Source: Diplolepis rosae | Taxonomy: Eukaryota > Arthropoda > Insecta > Hymenoptera > Diplolepididae | Direction of reading: 5' to 3' | Assembly (NCBI GenBank): GCA_030998225.1 | Contig: JAPYXD010000727.1 | Coordinates: 7,440,001-7,504,000, forward strand | Length of the DNA stretch: 64,000 bases | The notes under the pieces: generated by a model | Seen by the model: only the letters and a program-made list of their open reading frames with translations | Told to the model about the DNA's origin: nothing | Database searches by the model: none | Program-made: the position numbers and the translations under genes | Shown here: in pieces, positions 1 through 12,049 of the stretch | How positions within the stretch are numbered: the first letter of the stretch is position 1 | Layout: every line of letters begins with the position of its first letter

Positions 1-321
1 GTTTGAGACGTCTCAAACCCAAACTTGTGACGAATTGTGAGACGGGAAATTAAGAAAGAAATTCTCATAGTGACGGAAATTTATCCCTAGATCAGGTAAC
101 GAAAAAATACAATAAGAGCAATAAACAATACCTCTATATATCAAAAGACTTTGATACCTAACTTCGGGATAACACTTACACGCGTGCAACCCTTGGGACA
201 CGCGACAATATATTAACTTCGAGTTAAAAAAAAATGACCGCAAAAAACACACCTTATATTTTAACACTACATGTGCGAAGTCCGCGAAGATTGCATATGT
301 GCATATGTGCTATAGGACGAA

Positions 322-3096
322 TCGTCTCCCAACTTCTGTCGGCCGCTTGAAGTCGAACTAAAAGCAGGTAGTAGATCATGACAATGGAAGCAATAAACTG
401 TACGCGTGGCGTACTCCTAATTGAAAATTAATATTATCCATCATTAGCCCATGAGATTGAAAATCGTAAAGTTTTTTGCAAAACACATAATATGAGTGTC
501 ATGCATGAAATCATAAATATTTGAGAAAATCATGCGTCACTTGCATCCAGAAATATGGTTTTTCCATTAGAATTTCTGTATATGCATTTCTGGATTATTC
601 AAATTATTTATCAAACAAGTAACTTTTTGAGATTGCGTTACTCTTTGTAAAAGAGTAACATTTCAAGCTCACGTGACTACGGAAGACATGGGGCAAGCCA
701 TCAGTGTTTTGCGAAGGGAACAAGTGTTGGAGCAAACACTAGTGGCATAAAACTGACTGCCGATATGATACGAGACATTTCCAAAACACATGTAATAAAT
801 TGACTTCGTAGACGGTCGAAAGAAACTATGACGTCCTCCTATTCTTTAAAGTTTTAAATGTCCAGCTGATAGACAAAACCTTAACGAAGCGAAAGAATCG
901 TATTAAAAAGTTCGCGTCGAATGGGAAGTTGGTTTTTTATTAAAAAAAAAAATATATAATTTTCGGGAATTTGGGGTCTATTTGAACGTACAATTGCTCC
1001 GAGCTACAACGGCATTTCTGATTCGTAGTTTAGCATGGATGATAAAGCAAAGTTTCAACTTCATATTGCAGAAAAGTATGTCATGTAAATGTGCATAGAA
1101 CTTGAGATTTTGCTCTTTTCGCAGTTGCATAAATTCGTCTAACTTGCCAGAAATCAAATTTTCTGAATGCCAGATATGAGACGAAAATCGTCTCACAACT
1201 TCTGTCGGACCGCTTGAAGTCGAACTCAAAAGCAGGTAGCAGATCATGACAATGGAAGCAATAAACTGTACGCGTGGCGTACTCCTAATTGAAAATTAAT
1301 ATTATCCCTCATTAGCCCATGAGATTGAAAATCGTTAAGTTTTCTTGCAAAACACATAATATGAGTGTCATGCATGAAATCATAAATATTTGAGAAAATC
1401 ATGCGTCACTTGCATCCAGAAATATGGTTTTTCCATTAGAATTTCTGTATATGCATTTCTGGATTATTCAAATTATTTATCAAACAAGTAACTTTTTGAG
1501 ATTGCGTTACTCTTTGTAAAAGAGTAACATTTCAAGCTCACGTGACTACGGAAGACATGGGGCAAGCCATCAGTGTTTTGCGAAGGGAACAAGTGTTGGA
1601 GCAAACACTAGTGGCATAAAACTGACTGCCGATATGATACGAGACATTTCCAAAACTCATGTAATAAATTGACTTCATAGACGGTCGAAAAAAACTATGA
1701 CGTCCTCCTATTCTTTAAAGTTTTAAATCTCTAGCTGATAGAGAAAACCTTTACGAAGCGAAAGAATCGTATTAAGCAGTTCGCGTCGAATGGGAAGTTG
1801 GTTTTTTATTAAAGAAAAAATATAAAATTTTCTGGAATTTGTGGTCTATTTGAATGCTCAATTGCTCCGAGCTAAACGGCATTTCTGATTCGTAGTTTAG
1901 CATGGATGATAAAGCAAAGTTTCAACTTCATATTGCAGAAAAGTATGTCAAGTAAAAGTGCATAGAACTTGAGATTTTGCTCTTTTCGCAGTTGCATAAA
2001 TTCGTCTAACTTGCCAGAAATCAAATTTTCTGAATGCCAGATATGAGACGAAAATCGTCTCACAACTTCTGTCGGACCGCTTGAAGTCGAACTCAAAAGC
2101 AGGTAGCAGATCATGACAATGGAAGCAATAAACTGTACGCGTGGCGTACTCTTAATTGAAAATTAATATTATCCCTCATTAGCCCATGAGATAGAAAATC
2201 GTTAAGTTTTCTTGCAAAACACATAATATGAGTGTCATGCATGAAATCATAAATATTTGAGAAAATCATGCGTCACATGCATTCAGAAATATGGTTTTTC
2301 CATTAGAATTTCTGTATATGCATTTCTGGATTATTCAAATTATTTATCAAACAAGTAACTTTTTGAGATTGCGTTACTCTTTGTAAAAGAGTAACATTTC
2401 AAGCTCACGTGACTACGGAAGACATGGGGCAAGCCATCAGTGTTTTGCGAAGGGAACAAGTGTTGGAGCAAACACTAGTGGCATAAAACTGACTGCCGAT
2501 ATGATACGAGACATTTCCAAAACTCATGTAATAAATTGACTTCGTAGACGGTCGAAAAAAACTATGACGTCCTCCTATTCTTTAAAGTTTTAAATCTCCA
2601 GCTGATAGACAAAACCTTAACGAAGCGAAAGAATCGTATTAAAAAGTTCGCGTCGAATGGGAAGTTGGTTTTTTATTAAAAAAAAAAATATATAATTTTC
2701 TGGAATTTGGGGTCTATTTGAACGCTCAATTGCTCCGAGCTACAATGGCATTTCTGATTCGTAGTTTAGCATGGATGATAAAGCAAAGTTTCAACTTCAT
2801 ATTGCAGAAAAGTATGTCATGTAAATGTGCATAGAACTTCAGATTTTGCTCTTTTCGCCGTTGCATAAATTCGTCTAACTTGCCAGAAATCAAATTTTCT
2901 GAATGCCAGATATGAGACGAAAATCGTCTCACAACTTCTGTCGGACCGCTTGAAGTCGAACTCAAAAGCAGGTAGCAGATCCTGACAATGGAAGCAATAA
3001 ACTGTACGCGTGGCGTACTCCTAATTGAAAATTAATATTATCCCTCATTAGCCCATGAGATTGAAAATCGTTAAGTTTTATTGCAAAACACATAAT
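322..3096. repeat. Tandem ~867-bp units, left arm
   Basis: The motif TCGTCTCNCAACTTCTGTCG recurs at 322, 1188, 2055 and 2924, giving periods of 866, 867 and 869 bp. Units are nearly identical over their whole length, so duplication was recent or copies have been homogenised. A GAGACG-AAAAT-CGTCTC hairpin marks each unit junction. The fourth unit is cut off at about 3096, where the sequence turns back on itself. Confidence 0.9.
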
Positions 3097-4640
3097 AATA
3101 GACCCCAAATTCCCGAAAATTATATATTTTTTTTAAATTAAAAACCAACTTCCCATTCGACGCGAACTTTTTAATACGATTCTTTCGCTTCGTTAAGGTT
3201 TTGTCTATCAGCTGGACATTTAAAACTTTAAAGAATAGGAGGACGTCATAGTTTCTTTCGACCGTCTACGAAGTCAATTTATTACATGTGTTTTGGAAAT
3301 GTCTCGTATCATATCGGCAGTCAGTTTTATGCCACTAGTGTTTGCTCCAACACTTGTTCCCTTCGCAAAACACTGATGGCTTGCCCCATGTCTTCCGTAG
3401 TCACGTGAGCTTGAAATGTTACTCTTTTACAAAGAGTAACGCAATCTCAAAAAGTTACTTGTTTGATAAATAATTTGAATAATCCAGAAATGCATATACA
3501 GAAATTCTAATGGAAAAACCATATTTCTGGATGCAAGTGACGCATGATTTTCTCAAATATTTATGATTTCATGCATGACACTCATATTATGTGTTTTGCA
3601 AGAAAACTCAACGATTTTCAATCTCATGGGCTAATGAGGGATAATATTAATTTTCAATTAGGAGTACGCCACGCGTACAGTTTATTGCTTCCATTGTCAT
3701 GATCTGCTACCTGCTTTTGAGTTCGACTTCAAGCGGTCCGACAGAAGTTGTGAGACGATTTTCGTCTCATATCTGGCATTCAGAAAATTTTATTTCTGGC
3801 AAGTTAGACGAATTTATGCAACTGCGAAAAGAGCAAAATCTCAAGTTCTATGCACTTTTACTTGACATACTTTTCTGCAATATGAAGTTGAAACATTGCT
3901 TTATCATCCATGCTAAACTACGAATCAGAAATGCCGTTGTAGCTCGGAGCAATTGTACGTTCAAATAGACCCCAAATTCCCGAAAATTATATATTTTTTT
4001 TTTAATAAAAAACCAACTTCCCATTCGACGCGAACTTTTTAATACGATTCTTTCGCTTCGTTAAGGTTTTGTCTATCAGCTGGACATTTAAAACTTTAAA
4101 GAATAGGAGGACGTCATAGTTTCTTTCGACCGTCTACGAAGTCAATTTATTACATGTGTTTTGGAAATGTCTCGTATCATATCGGCAGTCAGTTTTATGC
4201 CACTAGTGTTTGCTCCAACACTTGTTCCCTTCGCAAAACACTGATGGCTTGCCCCATGTCTTCCGTAGTCACGTGAGCTTGAAATGTTACTCTTTTACAA
4301 AGAGTAACGCAATCTCAAAAAGTTACTTGTTTGATAAATAATTTGAATAATCCAGAAATGCATATACAGAAATTCTAATGGAAAAACCATATTTCTGGAT
4401 GCAAGTGACGCATGATTTTCTCAAATATTTATGATTTCATGCATGACACTCATATTATGTGTTTTGCAAGAAAACTTAACGATTTTCAATCTCATGGGCT
4501 AATGAGGGATAATATTAATTTTCAATTAGGAGTACGCCACGCGTACAGTTTATTGCTTCCATTGTCATGATCTGCTACCTGCTTTTGAGTTCGACTTCAA
4601 GCGGTCCGACAGAAGTTGTGAGACGATTCGTCCTATAGCA
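3097..4640. repeat. Inverted units, right arm of the foldback
   Basis: From 3097 the sequence is the reverse complement of the left-arm unit, beginning near the unit position seen at 975. It runs for about 1.8 units (junction hairpin near 3750-3770) to the shared terminal domain. Identity with the left arm is very high. The arm lengths differ because the left arm has one more unit. Confidence 0.9.
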
Positions 4641-4984
4641 TATATGCACATATGCAATCTTCGCGGACTTCGCACATGTAGGGTTAAAATATAAGGAGTG
4701 TTTTTTGCGGTAATTTTTATTTAACTCGAAGTCGAAATATTTTCGCTTGTCCCAAGGGTTGTACGCGTGTAAGTGTCATCCCGAAATTAGGTATAAAAGT
4801 CTTTTGATTTATAGAGGTATTGTTTATTGCTTCTATTGTATTTTTTCGCTACCTGATCTAGGGATAAATTTCCGTCTCTTATGAGAATCTTTCTTTATTT
4901 TTCGTCTCAAAGTCGTCACAAGTTTGGGTTTGAGACGTCTCAAACTTCTATATCATATTTTCAACTACATATATCACGTCACTA

Positions 4985-6659
4985 TGCCCAGGATTTTTTC
5001 TCAGTGTACGGTGCCAACGCTGTACGAAGAAGAATAAGAATAAGAAAAAGATTACGCTCCGCTGTATGGTTATAGGCACATGTGCAGTTCAATTTTTACA
5101 TTACATTCCTCTGTATCGTAATAAATACACAACATTACGCTACTACTCTCAACTGTAGCGTAAGAACGAGTTTACTCGCCGGAGGCTCATAAAGATATTT
5201 TAAAAGCTGTTACTAATATGTATAATGAATGTATTGGGAAATAACCAACTTAATTTAATTTAACTACTACTACTCAGTATTTGAAATTATTAAGATGCTC
5301 TGTTTTACCGACATAATTATGTAAATGCATTATACTTTAAGAGGAACTTTATTCGTATGTTTCAATTCAAAATAACCACCCTTAAATACATTAATTTATT
5401 ACACTTTCAATTTTTAATAAAAATATTTTATTTTTAATCAAATAATTTATCCATGGATAAATCAAACTTTAGGTTCAGTTGAATCAAGGAAATATTAATT
5501 TAATTGAGGCACTCAATAATTAATTTAGGAAGATATTTGTTCGATTCAAAGAGTTGATACATGTATATCAATGTAACGTTTCTTTATATGAATAAAATAT
5601 AGTGTCTACATAAATATTTATTTCTTTAGTTAAAAGAAATGTTTTTTGTGAACAGTAGAATGGAAGAATTTATTCAGAAAAGAACATTTATTCTAACGAA
5701 AACGATATTTTATTGAAATAACTGCAAGCACGTTCAGTTAAAATAAATAATTTCTTTTATATAAATGTGTGGCATAATTGTTACAATTGTAAATCTTTTT
5801 GAACTTGCATCACATTTTGTAGAATTAAATGTTTATTAGATTTCTCCTAGGAAATATCCGCCTGCATTATAAATATGGAATAATTTAGACCAAACAAACC
5901 ATTTTTTTGAAGGAACTGTGGTATTTTTCGTTTAAAAAATTTGTTTATTCCATTGAAACGTTTGGCATAGTTGTTATGATAACATATTTTTTAAACTTGG
6001 AACTCATGGCATATAATTAAATGTTTATTGAATTCCTCCTAGGAAATATTCGCCTGCATTATGAATATGGAATAATTTAGACCAAACAAAGCATTGTTTT
6101 AGAAAAAAGAAATATTTTTTTGAAAAAACTGGTATTTTTCGGTTAAAAAATTTGTTTATTCCATTTAAACGTTTGGCATAGTTCTTATGATTACATGTTT
6201 ATTAAACTTGATACATTTTATTTTCTAGAATTGAAAATTTATCATTCTCGTTCTAAGAAACATTCGTCTCATTATCAACTTGAAATGTATCATTCCAAAC
6301 AAATATTTGTCCCACCATAGTATACATTTTTTTCTATTCAACTGTTTGCCATAGTTGATATAAACATATATATACATACTTTCAAATGTGGAATGTATTT
6401 CTGAGGGTTGAAGATTTATCAGTCTCTTTAAAGGAAATATTCGTTTTGATTCACAATATCAAATATATCATTCAAAACATAATTCATTTACAATTACTTC
6501 TTTATTTTTCACTTAGGTTTTTTGAATTAAATTCATTTTACAAAAATTTAAACAGCAAAAGTCGTGATAAATTTATAACATGAAATATACAAAATCTACA
6601 CAGGATTTAGATTTTACATAAATTTCGCAGGTACAATAATAATTTGGAATTCATAATTG
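4985..6659. repeat. Dispersed repeat, left part (split by gypsy)
   Basis: This is a copy of a long dispersed repeat that also occurs at 52840-54180. The first 180 bp (motif ACGGTGCCAACGCTGTACGA at 5019-5038) are shared with 24235-24450 and, inverted, with 29415-29630. Within 5760-6400 a degenerate ~200-bp motif repeats (TGGCATA.TTGTTA near 5770, 5968, 6175 and 6347, followed by TCCTAGGAAATATCCGCC-like sequence). The repeat continues at 10630 on the far side of the gypsy insertion. No coding sequence is recognisable. Confidence 0.75.
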
Positions 6660-7198
6660 TGTTAAACTTTTTTTTTTCTGGTTTCTTATTTTATTCTATT
6701 CAAGTGAAGAAAAGCAACACAGGGTTAGTTTCTGATATAAGTAACGTATATTTAAAAGAAATAATTTAAAGCGATACAAATTCACCAAGTTACCGGGATA
6801 GAGCAGTGATGGTGTTTTTCGGTTAAACGATGTTTACTCGATACTGCGTCGAACAGAAGTCCACTATCACCCTCTCGGGACCCCCAGGTTCCGAGTCGCA
6901 GTCGTAGACGTCTTCCACCCACCCCCCCTTTCTCCTTTAGTGAAAACTTGACTCTAATTATGAATCGAATACATATTTTAGGTACGGATGCTTCTGGCCT
7001 AAGCATATTCGAGCATCTGCTACATTACCTGGACTCACGCTCTCCATAAAATTTTATTCGGGAAAGGAAAATAAAACCCAACCCTCTCATTCAAACCTTT
7101 ACATCCTTGACCATAACTTGCTCTTCCTTCACAAATCTCCTTTGATTAACTACAGTATTCCGCATTTCACGCGATGTTGGTATCAAATAGTTGTTACA
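6660..7198 (-). repeat. Gypsy 3' LTR (complete)
   Basis: This is the 539-bp left LTR. On the element's strand it starts TGTAACAACTA and ends GTTTAACA. Positions 6750-7198 match the right LTR closely. The additional 6660-6749 has no counterpart there. The purine-rich AGGAAGGCCGAAC preceding the LTR on the element strand is a plausible polypurine tract. Confidence 0.8.
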
Positions 7199-7384
7199 GT
7201 TCGGCCTTCCTGAGTTGATTGACGTCCTCGTCACGTTTGTTTCGGGTGGGTCTACATCGTGACATACGCAGAATTAGGCCAATTTTGTCTCTCGGATCCC
7301 ACACTCTCACATTCCATACTCTTATTAACTATGATTTGATAATCTCCTCAGAAAAGTATTTCGAGTCTTCCCTGTACCCCTTTT

Positions 7385-7555
7385 CCCTTTTTTTTTCTTT
7401 TAAAAACGATTGCTTTGGAATGAACTCTAGACGATCTACTGAGATTCCACCCTGATAGCGTTTCCAACTCTGCCTTTCGCCTTCTATATCCTCGACAGCA
7501 TACCGATCATTTCGCAAAACTTTTGTGATCTCATACGGTCCTCTCTTTTTCGGTT
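7385..7555 (-). pseudogene. Gypsy integrase C-terminal GPY/F tail
   Basis: In the frame shifted relative to the integrase, the minus strand reads KKRGPYEITKVLRNDRYAVE, the GPY/F module that follows the core in many Ty3/gypsy integrases. It ends in SVDRLEFIP. The shift lies around 7555-7562. No chromodomain is evident. Confidence 0.7.
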
Positions 7556-8659
7556 CTAGCTTTCAACCGCTTTCTCACGATTAAATTTTATGATCTCTCG
7601 CGTTAACGGGTTATCTAAACGGCCTGGAACCCGATTTTTAAATACGATTTGATAAGGAGTTCGTTTTGTTACCTTATGCTCGCAGTTGTTGATCGCCCAT
7701 TGGACATCCAGTGACTTTTCGTTCCAGTCACGATTCTCCTCTTTTTCCATAAGACTAGCTAGGCAAGTCGCGAGTACCCGATTCGTTCGTTCCATCTGCC
7801 CGTTCGCACGTGGAACCCCCAAAGCGATTTTCACGTGTTGAATTTCGTATTCCTCACAGAATTTCTCAAATTCCGTGACCGTAAATGCAGTACCCCTATC
7901 ACTAATTATTCGATCTGGCTTTCCATAATGAGCAATGAATTCTTTCATCATTTGCACTACTTCCACGGCTGTCTGGTCTTTTACAGCTTTAAGAGCTGTG
8001 TATTTGCTGTACCCGCAGACGATCGCTCCTACATATTTATTTCCCCGTTCCGTCAATACAAACGGTCCTGCGTGATCGACGTGGGCGCATTGGAAAGGGG
8101 CTGTAACCTTTTCCAGAAGGTGCAAAAATCCCGGTCTCCTACCGCTGGGTGCTTTGTAATAAAGGCAGTTAATGCACCTTCTTATGTGCTCGCTTACGAA
8201 GTCGCGCATTTTCGGGAAATAATAAGTCTCCTTTAATTTCCCGAGGGTTTTGTCCACGCCCAAATGAGCCAATCCACGATGTGCTTCAGCGACCAAGTGA
8301 TGTCGCAAATCGACCGGCACGTATAAAAGAAAGCGTCCTTTTTTTCGATAAACTCGAGCATCGCACATCGTGAATCTTTCGTGACTCACGTGATCACCCT
8401 CTTCTAATTTATCTCGTATCTGCATGATCTCTTGGCTCGACCTTTGCATCGCGGCTACCCAATCTGCCGTGATCCGTAACCCCATTATTGGTAACCCTAC
8501 CAATTCTAACTCTTCAGCCGGTTCCACCGGATTACGGCTCAATCCGTCTGCCACGACATTGTTAGTCCCCTTCAGGTACTCGATTCGATAGGTGAATTCC
8601 GCGAGGCGCACGATCCACCACCCTATTCGCGGACTCAAATCCCGCTTGCCCTCTAACAT
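7556..8659 (-). pseudogene. pol: Gypsy pol: integrase
   Basis: This 367-residue open frame begins with the end of RNase H (VVADGLSR). It then has the zinc-binding HHCC module (His127, His132, Cys162, Cys165) and the integrase core with a D,D35E triad: Asp195 in HVDHAGP, Asp254 in IISDRGT and Glu290 in NGQMER. The catalytic core looks intact. The frame ends at 7556, and the GPY/F tail continues in another frame. CINCLYYKAPSGRRPG is typical of insect Ty3/gypsy elements. Confidence 0.9.
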
Positions 8660-8681
8660 TTTTAGACTATTGCAGTCAGTC

Positions 8682-9044
8682 CTAATTACAAAGAAGATTC
8701 CAATTAAATAAACGCGGAATCTTTCGAGGGCACACGATAGGGAGCTGGTTGCTGGTTTTCCGACTATAGTAGCAGACAGGGTGCCACTTGTTGTCTGCCT
8801 GTTTCTGCAGCAGCACTGCTCCTAACCCTACCTGGCTCGCGTCAGTACGCACCTCGGTCTCTGCACCTGGTTTGTACATCGCAAGTACTGGCTTCTCGAG
8901 AAACCGCTGTTTTAACGTATCGAAAGCCCTCTTCTGCTCATGATTCCACACGAATTTCGCGTTTTTTGACGTTAAATCAGTTAAAGGTTTCGCGATCAAC
9001 GAAAAGCCTCTTATGAATCTTCGACAGAAGGTCGCCGTTCCCAC
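8682..9044 (-). pseudogene. pol: Gypsy pol: RNase H region
   Basis: This continues the pol polyprotein in another frame. It shows the RT-connection motif FCRRFIRGFSLIAKPLTDLT and the RNase H start TEVRTDASQVGLGAVL, where the first catalytic Asp is in TDAS. A second frame loss near 8720-8745, after YYSRKTS, removes the middle of RNase H. The ADGLSRNP end of the domain is found at the start of the next frame. Confidence 0.82.
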
Positions 9045-9074
9045 GAATGAACGTACGCCCCCCCCCCCCCCGCC

Positions 9075-10059
9075 CTCCTACATTCATTGGTTGCGGGAAA
9101 TCTCTAGCACCTAAAATTTTCGTTCCTGGAGAAATCTGTCCATCAGTTAACATGAAACCTAAATATTCTACCTTACACTTGAAAAAGTGGCATTTATCTA
9201 ATTTTAGCGTTAAATTCGCAGCTCTTAGCGCGTCAAAAACCTTTAGTAAATTTTCAAGCCCATTCTCGAAACTTTCTGAGGGTATTATCGTATCGTCGAT
9301 ATAAACTTGTACAACTTCGGGTTGCAGGCTTCCAAATAGGCGAGACATTAAGCGTTGAAAAATTGCTGGCGCGTAACATAATCCGAAAGGCATGCGTTTG
9401 AACTGAAAATAACCGTTGGGTGTGACAAACACCGTTCTTGGTCGCGAGTTTTTTGCAACCGGTATCTGATAACCACTTGCTATGTCTAAAGTCGTGAAAT
9501 ATTTCTTACCTCCTAGTCGATCCAAGAGATCATCTATCCACGGAAGCGGGTAGTGATCCTTAGTCGTTAGTTTATTGAGAGCGCGAAAATCTACGCACAT
9601 GCATATCTCACCTGACGCTTTTCTAACCAACAGAATTGGACTCGCATATGGTGAGCTGCATTCTTCCATGATGTCACCTTTTTTTAGCTCCTGGATGAGG
9701 TTCTTCGTCTGTTCTCGATCACTGTATGATAGTCGATAAGGATGGTAATAAACAGTCTTACCATGTTCCGTCTCGATCTCCATCTCTAGTGCATTACTGC
9801 ACCCGAGTTGCGCCATGTTACGTGCCACAACGTCTTTGTATGAGTTCACGAGGACAAGTATCCTCTCAGTTTCCTCGCCTACCAAATCCATGTCTAATTC
9901 CTCTCGAGTTACTGGTATCTGGTTGATGTCGCGTTCCCGTCCACTCGCCTCTTCACACTTGTGTGCGCGAGTCACCACACTACCGCTTTCCACTTGGAGA
10001 GGTGCCCCTAATAAATTCAACACCGGGAGCACTGTCTGTTCTTTTTCATCCGTTTTCAC
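9075..10059 (-). pseudogene. pol: Gypsy pol: reverse transcriptase
   Basis: The open frame from 10059 encodes about 330 residues of a Ty3/gypsy reverse transcriptase. Visible motifs are TTLDIASGY (first catalytic Asp at about residue 192), FKRMPFGLC at about 220, and the catalytic box VYIDDTII (YIDD at residues 253-256). The thumb ends in GARDFPQP. The frame then runs into a C/G homopolymer at 9057-9073 that shifts it away from RNase H, so translation continues into unrelated residues. About 130 N-terminal residues precede the RT core. A typical pol would have protease there, and none is seen. Confidence 0.88.
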
Positions 10060-10188
10060 TATGCAGCGTGGAATAAGGTGTCACGACTCGCGTATATCAC
10101 CATTCACAAACAGTTCAGTGTCTATAAAATTGGTCGCGACACAGATTCGGCTGACGTAATTATAAGGCACTTCGTAAGAGTTCACGAA

Positions 10189-10629
10189 ATTTAAAAGAAA
10201 TAATTTAAAGCGATGCAAATTCACCAAGTTACTAGGGTGGACCAATGATGGTGTTTTTCGGTTAAACGATGTTTACTCGATACTGCGTCGAACAGAAGTC
10301 CACTCTCACCCTCATGGGCCCCCCAAGTACCCAGTCAGAGTCGTAGACGCCCCCCCCCCTTTACCCTTTAGTGAAAACTCGGCTCTAACTATGGATCGAA
10401 TACATATTTTAGGTACGGATGCTTCTGGCCCAAACATATTCGAGCATCTGCTACATTACCTGGACTAACCCTCCCCATAAAATTTTATTTGGAAAAGGAA
10501 AGGAAAACCCAACCCTCTCATTCAAACCTTTCCATCCTTGACCATAACTTGCTCGTCCTTCACAAATCTCCTTTGATTAACTGCAGTATTCTGCATTTCA
10601 CGCGATGTTGGTATAACATAGTTGTTACA
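10189..10629 (-). repeat. Gypsy 5' LTR (3' end deleted)
   Basis: This 441-bp LTR starts TGTAACAAC on the minus strand. It loses homology to its partner at ATTTAAAAG (10189), about 91 bp short of the full LTR length. The sequence inside it (10060-10188) has no convincing tRNA-complementary primer-binding site, so the deletion probably removed it together with gag. Confidence 0.75.
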
Positions 10630-11260
10630 ATTGTATAATTTATATTTTGAAAAAATACAACACAGAAAATAAAAGAACTTTCTTTTTTAAATGTTTTTAC
10701 ACAAGGTTCTTTTTTATATTAATGCAATTTTTGAATACATATTTAAAAATTTAGTTTCATTAAACTTCATGCGTATAGGTATAATAAAAATGTATACTAA
10801 ATATTAATTAATAATTATATATTTATTAATAATCATAATTATAATAATTGAAAAAAATATTTTATAAATAATTTATGAAAAAAGTTGATTTTTTTTTACT
10901 TGAGTAAGGTTCAAAAGCCCTAGTCACGATACTTACTATCAGAAGCTCTGAATAACTCTTGCAGTCACTATATAAGAAAGTTTATAAGAAAGTTCCAAGT
11001 TTTATGTCTCAGGATTGTAAGCGAGCGTGTGCGTGATTCGACGAAAGGGTATCGTCCTATAATCTAAGTTTTAGTTATTAGGTTTATATCTTCAAAGTTG
11101 TATATTTAAGTATATTTCTGATAGAAAATATGATTAGCGGCGAAAGAATGGTGTGAATGTAAATGTATGATGTTTATATATGTATGTATCGGATGACTAA
11201 TGGCAGGTTCGAGGTAAGAATTTTTTTGTTATTTAAGAGAACCATGACAATTTTTTACTC
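10630..11260. repeat. Dispersed repeat, right part, with promoter/donor-like unit
   Basis: This continues the repeat interrupted at 6659. The first 230 bp match 53945-54180. The whole stretch matches 36650-37245 inside a CACGG-ended element. Conserved in both copies are CACTATATAAG (10967-10976), the block AAGCGAGCGTGTGCGTGATT (11020-11039), and GAG|GTAAGAA at 11211-11219, which resembles a 5' splice site. It could be the remnant of an element's promoter and first exon. Confidence 0.6.
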
Positions 11261-12049
11261 AACTTCTTACAATTCATGAAGTTAATATTACTTTAAATTC
11301 AAAAAATATTTCACTCCAGAAACAACGACTTTTGTGGCCTTTTTTGTTTTTTGTGGCTCAGTAGTGCCGCTAAATTAATCGTATGATTCGTTGGTTCAAT
11401 TTGTTTAATTCATCTGTATGTAACCTCAAATTATTGATACATTCGCTAATTATTAGTAAATAGTACGCTAATCTTTTAAGATAATTTTAACTTCCTTTTG
11501 AAATCGATTATCAAAAACTACCTCGCATTCTGGATTGTAAAGTTTATTATTTTATATATTTAATAACTAGAAGTGTTTGAGTTTTCTGTAGTTAAATTTA
11601 CTGTTGATCAATATTAATATTGTTATCTAAGGATAGATTTTCTCTGGTATTTGTTAATTTAAAAAAAAATTTGATTTAAAATTTTTTTTTCGCAGTTATT
11701 GTATGAATGCATTTTATTTAAAATTTGTTTCTGATGCCCGCCCCGACCAGCAAAAACCTCGGCTTCGCCTCGGTTTTGCAAAAGTCGGGCGGACCCCCCC
11801 CCCCCTGCCCTCTACAAAACCTCGACTTCGCCTGGGTTTTGGGCGTACTATGGCTGGAAATCAAGAAAAATTGTATACGCCCCACGGCCAGAATGTTGGA
11901 TGCCCTTGCGTATATCGGATTCGACTCGGCATTTATATCGCATACGCCAGGACCTCAAATTTTCTGGCCAAGGGTCGTAATATACTAGTAAATTTCAAAA
12001 CACGTTTATTCATATCAATAACATCTTTTTGGCACAAATCTCTAACTTA
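11261..12049. other. Unassigned AT-rich stretch with one GC-rich hairpin
   Basis: No gene is recognisable. A perfect hairpin (AACCTCGGCTTCGCCTCGGTT, stem with a CTTCG core, near 11756-11776) is followed by a C13 run and a partial second copy (AAACCTCGACTTCGCC). Short open frames at 11703-12074 cross low-complexity sequence and show no domain. Confidence 0.4.

Larger units (their letters stand above)
1..4945. mobile_element. Foldback element with tandem-repeat arms
   Basis: Both ends carry the same 18-bp perfect palindrome (GTTTGAGACGTCTCAAAC at 1-18 and 4928-4945). The ~300 bp inside each end are inverted copies of each other. Between them lie three head-to-tail units of about 867 bp, then a hinge near 3096 and about 1.8 units in inverted orientation. 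No transposase is encoded. Each unit carries an 80-89-codon open frame that is probably incidental. The architecture (long inverted arms built of direct repeats) is that of foldback-type elements. A relative with the same terminus lies near 50580-51990. The left end coincides with the window edge, so a little more sequence could exist upstream. Confidence 0.85.
6660..10629 (-). mobile_element. Ty3/gypsy LTR retrotransposon, gag deleted
   Basis: The element lies on the minus strand and is flanked by the 4-bp target duplication ATTG (6656-6659 and 10630-10633). The ends are TGT...ACA. Comparison with uninterrupted copies of the flanking repeat (53930-53960) confirms the insertion point. Reading 5' to 3' it has a 5' LTR (right), RT, RNase H, integrase, a GPY/F tail and a 3' LTR (left). 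Gag, protease, primer-binding site and the last ~91 bp of the 5' LTR are missing, consistent with one internal deletion near 10188. The pol frame is broken at several places, so the copy is dead. Confidence 0.88.

Noticed and set aside
978..3968. Four similar small ORFs of 79-89 codons as genes
   Set aside because: They lie in tandem copies of a foldback unit, have no domain or start context, and are better explained by repeat duplication.
7835..8236. Plus-strand 133-codon ORF
   Set aside because: Antisense shadow of the gypsy integrase, with no domain.
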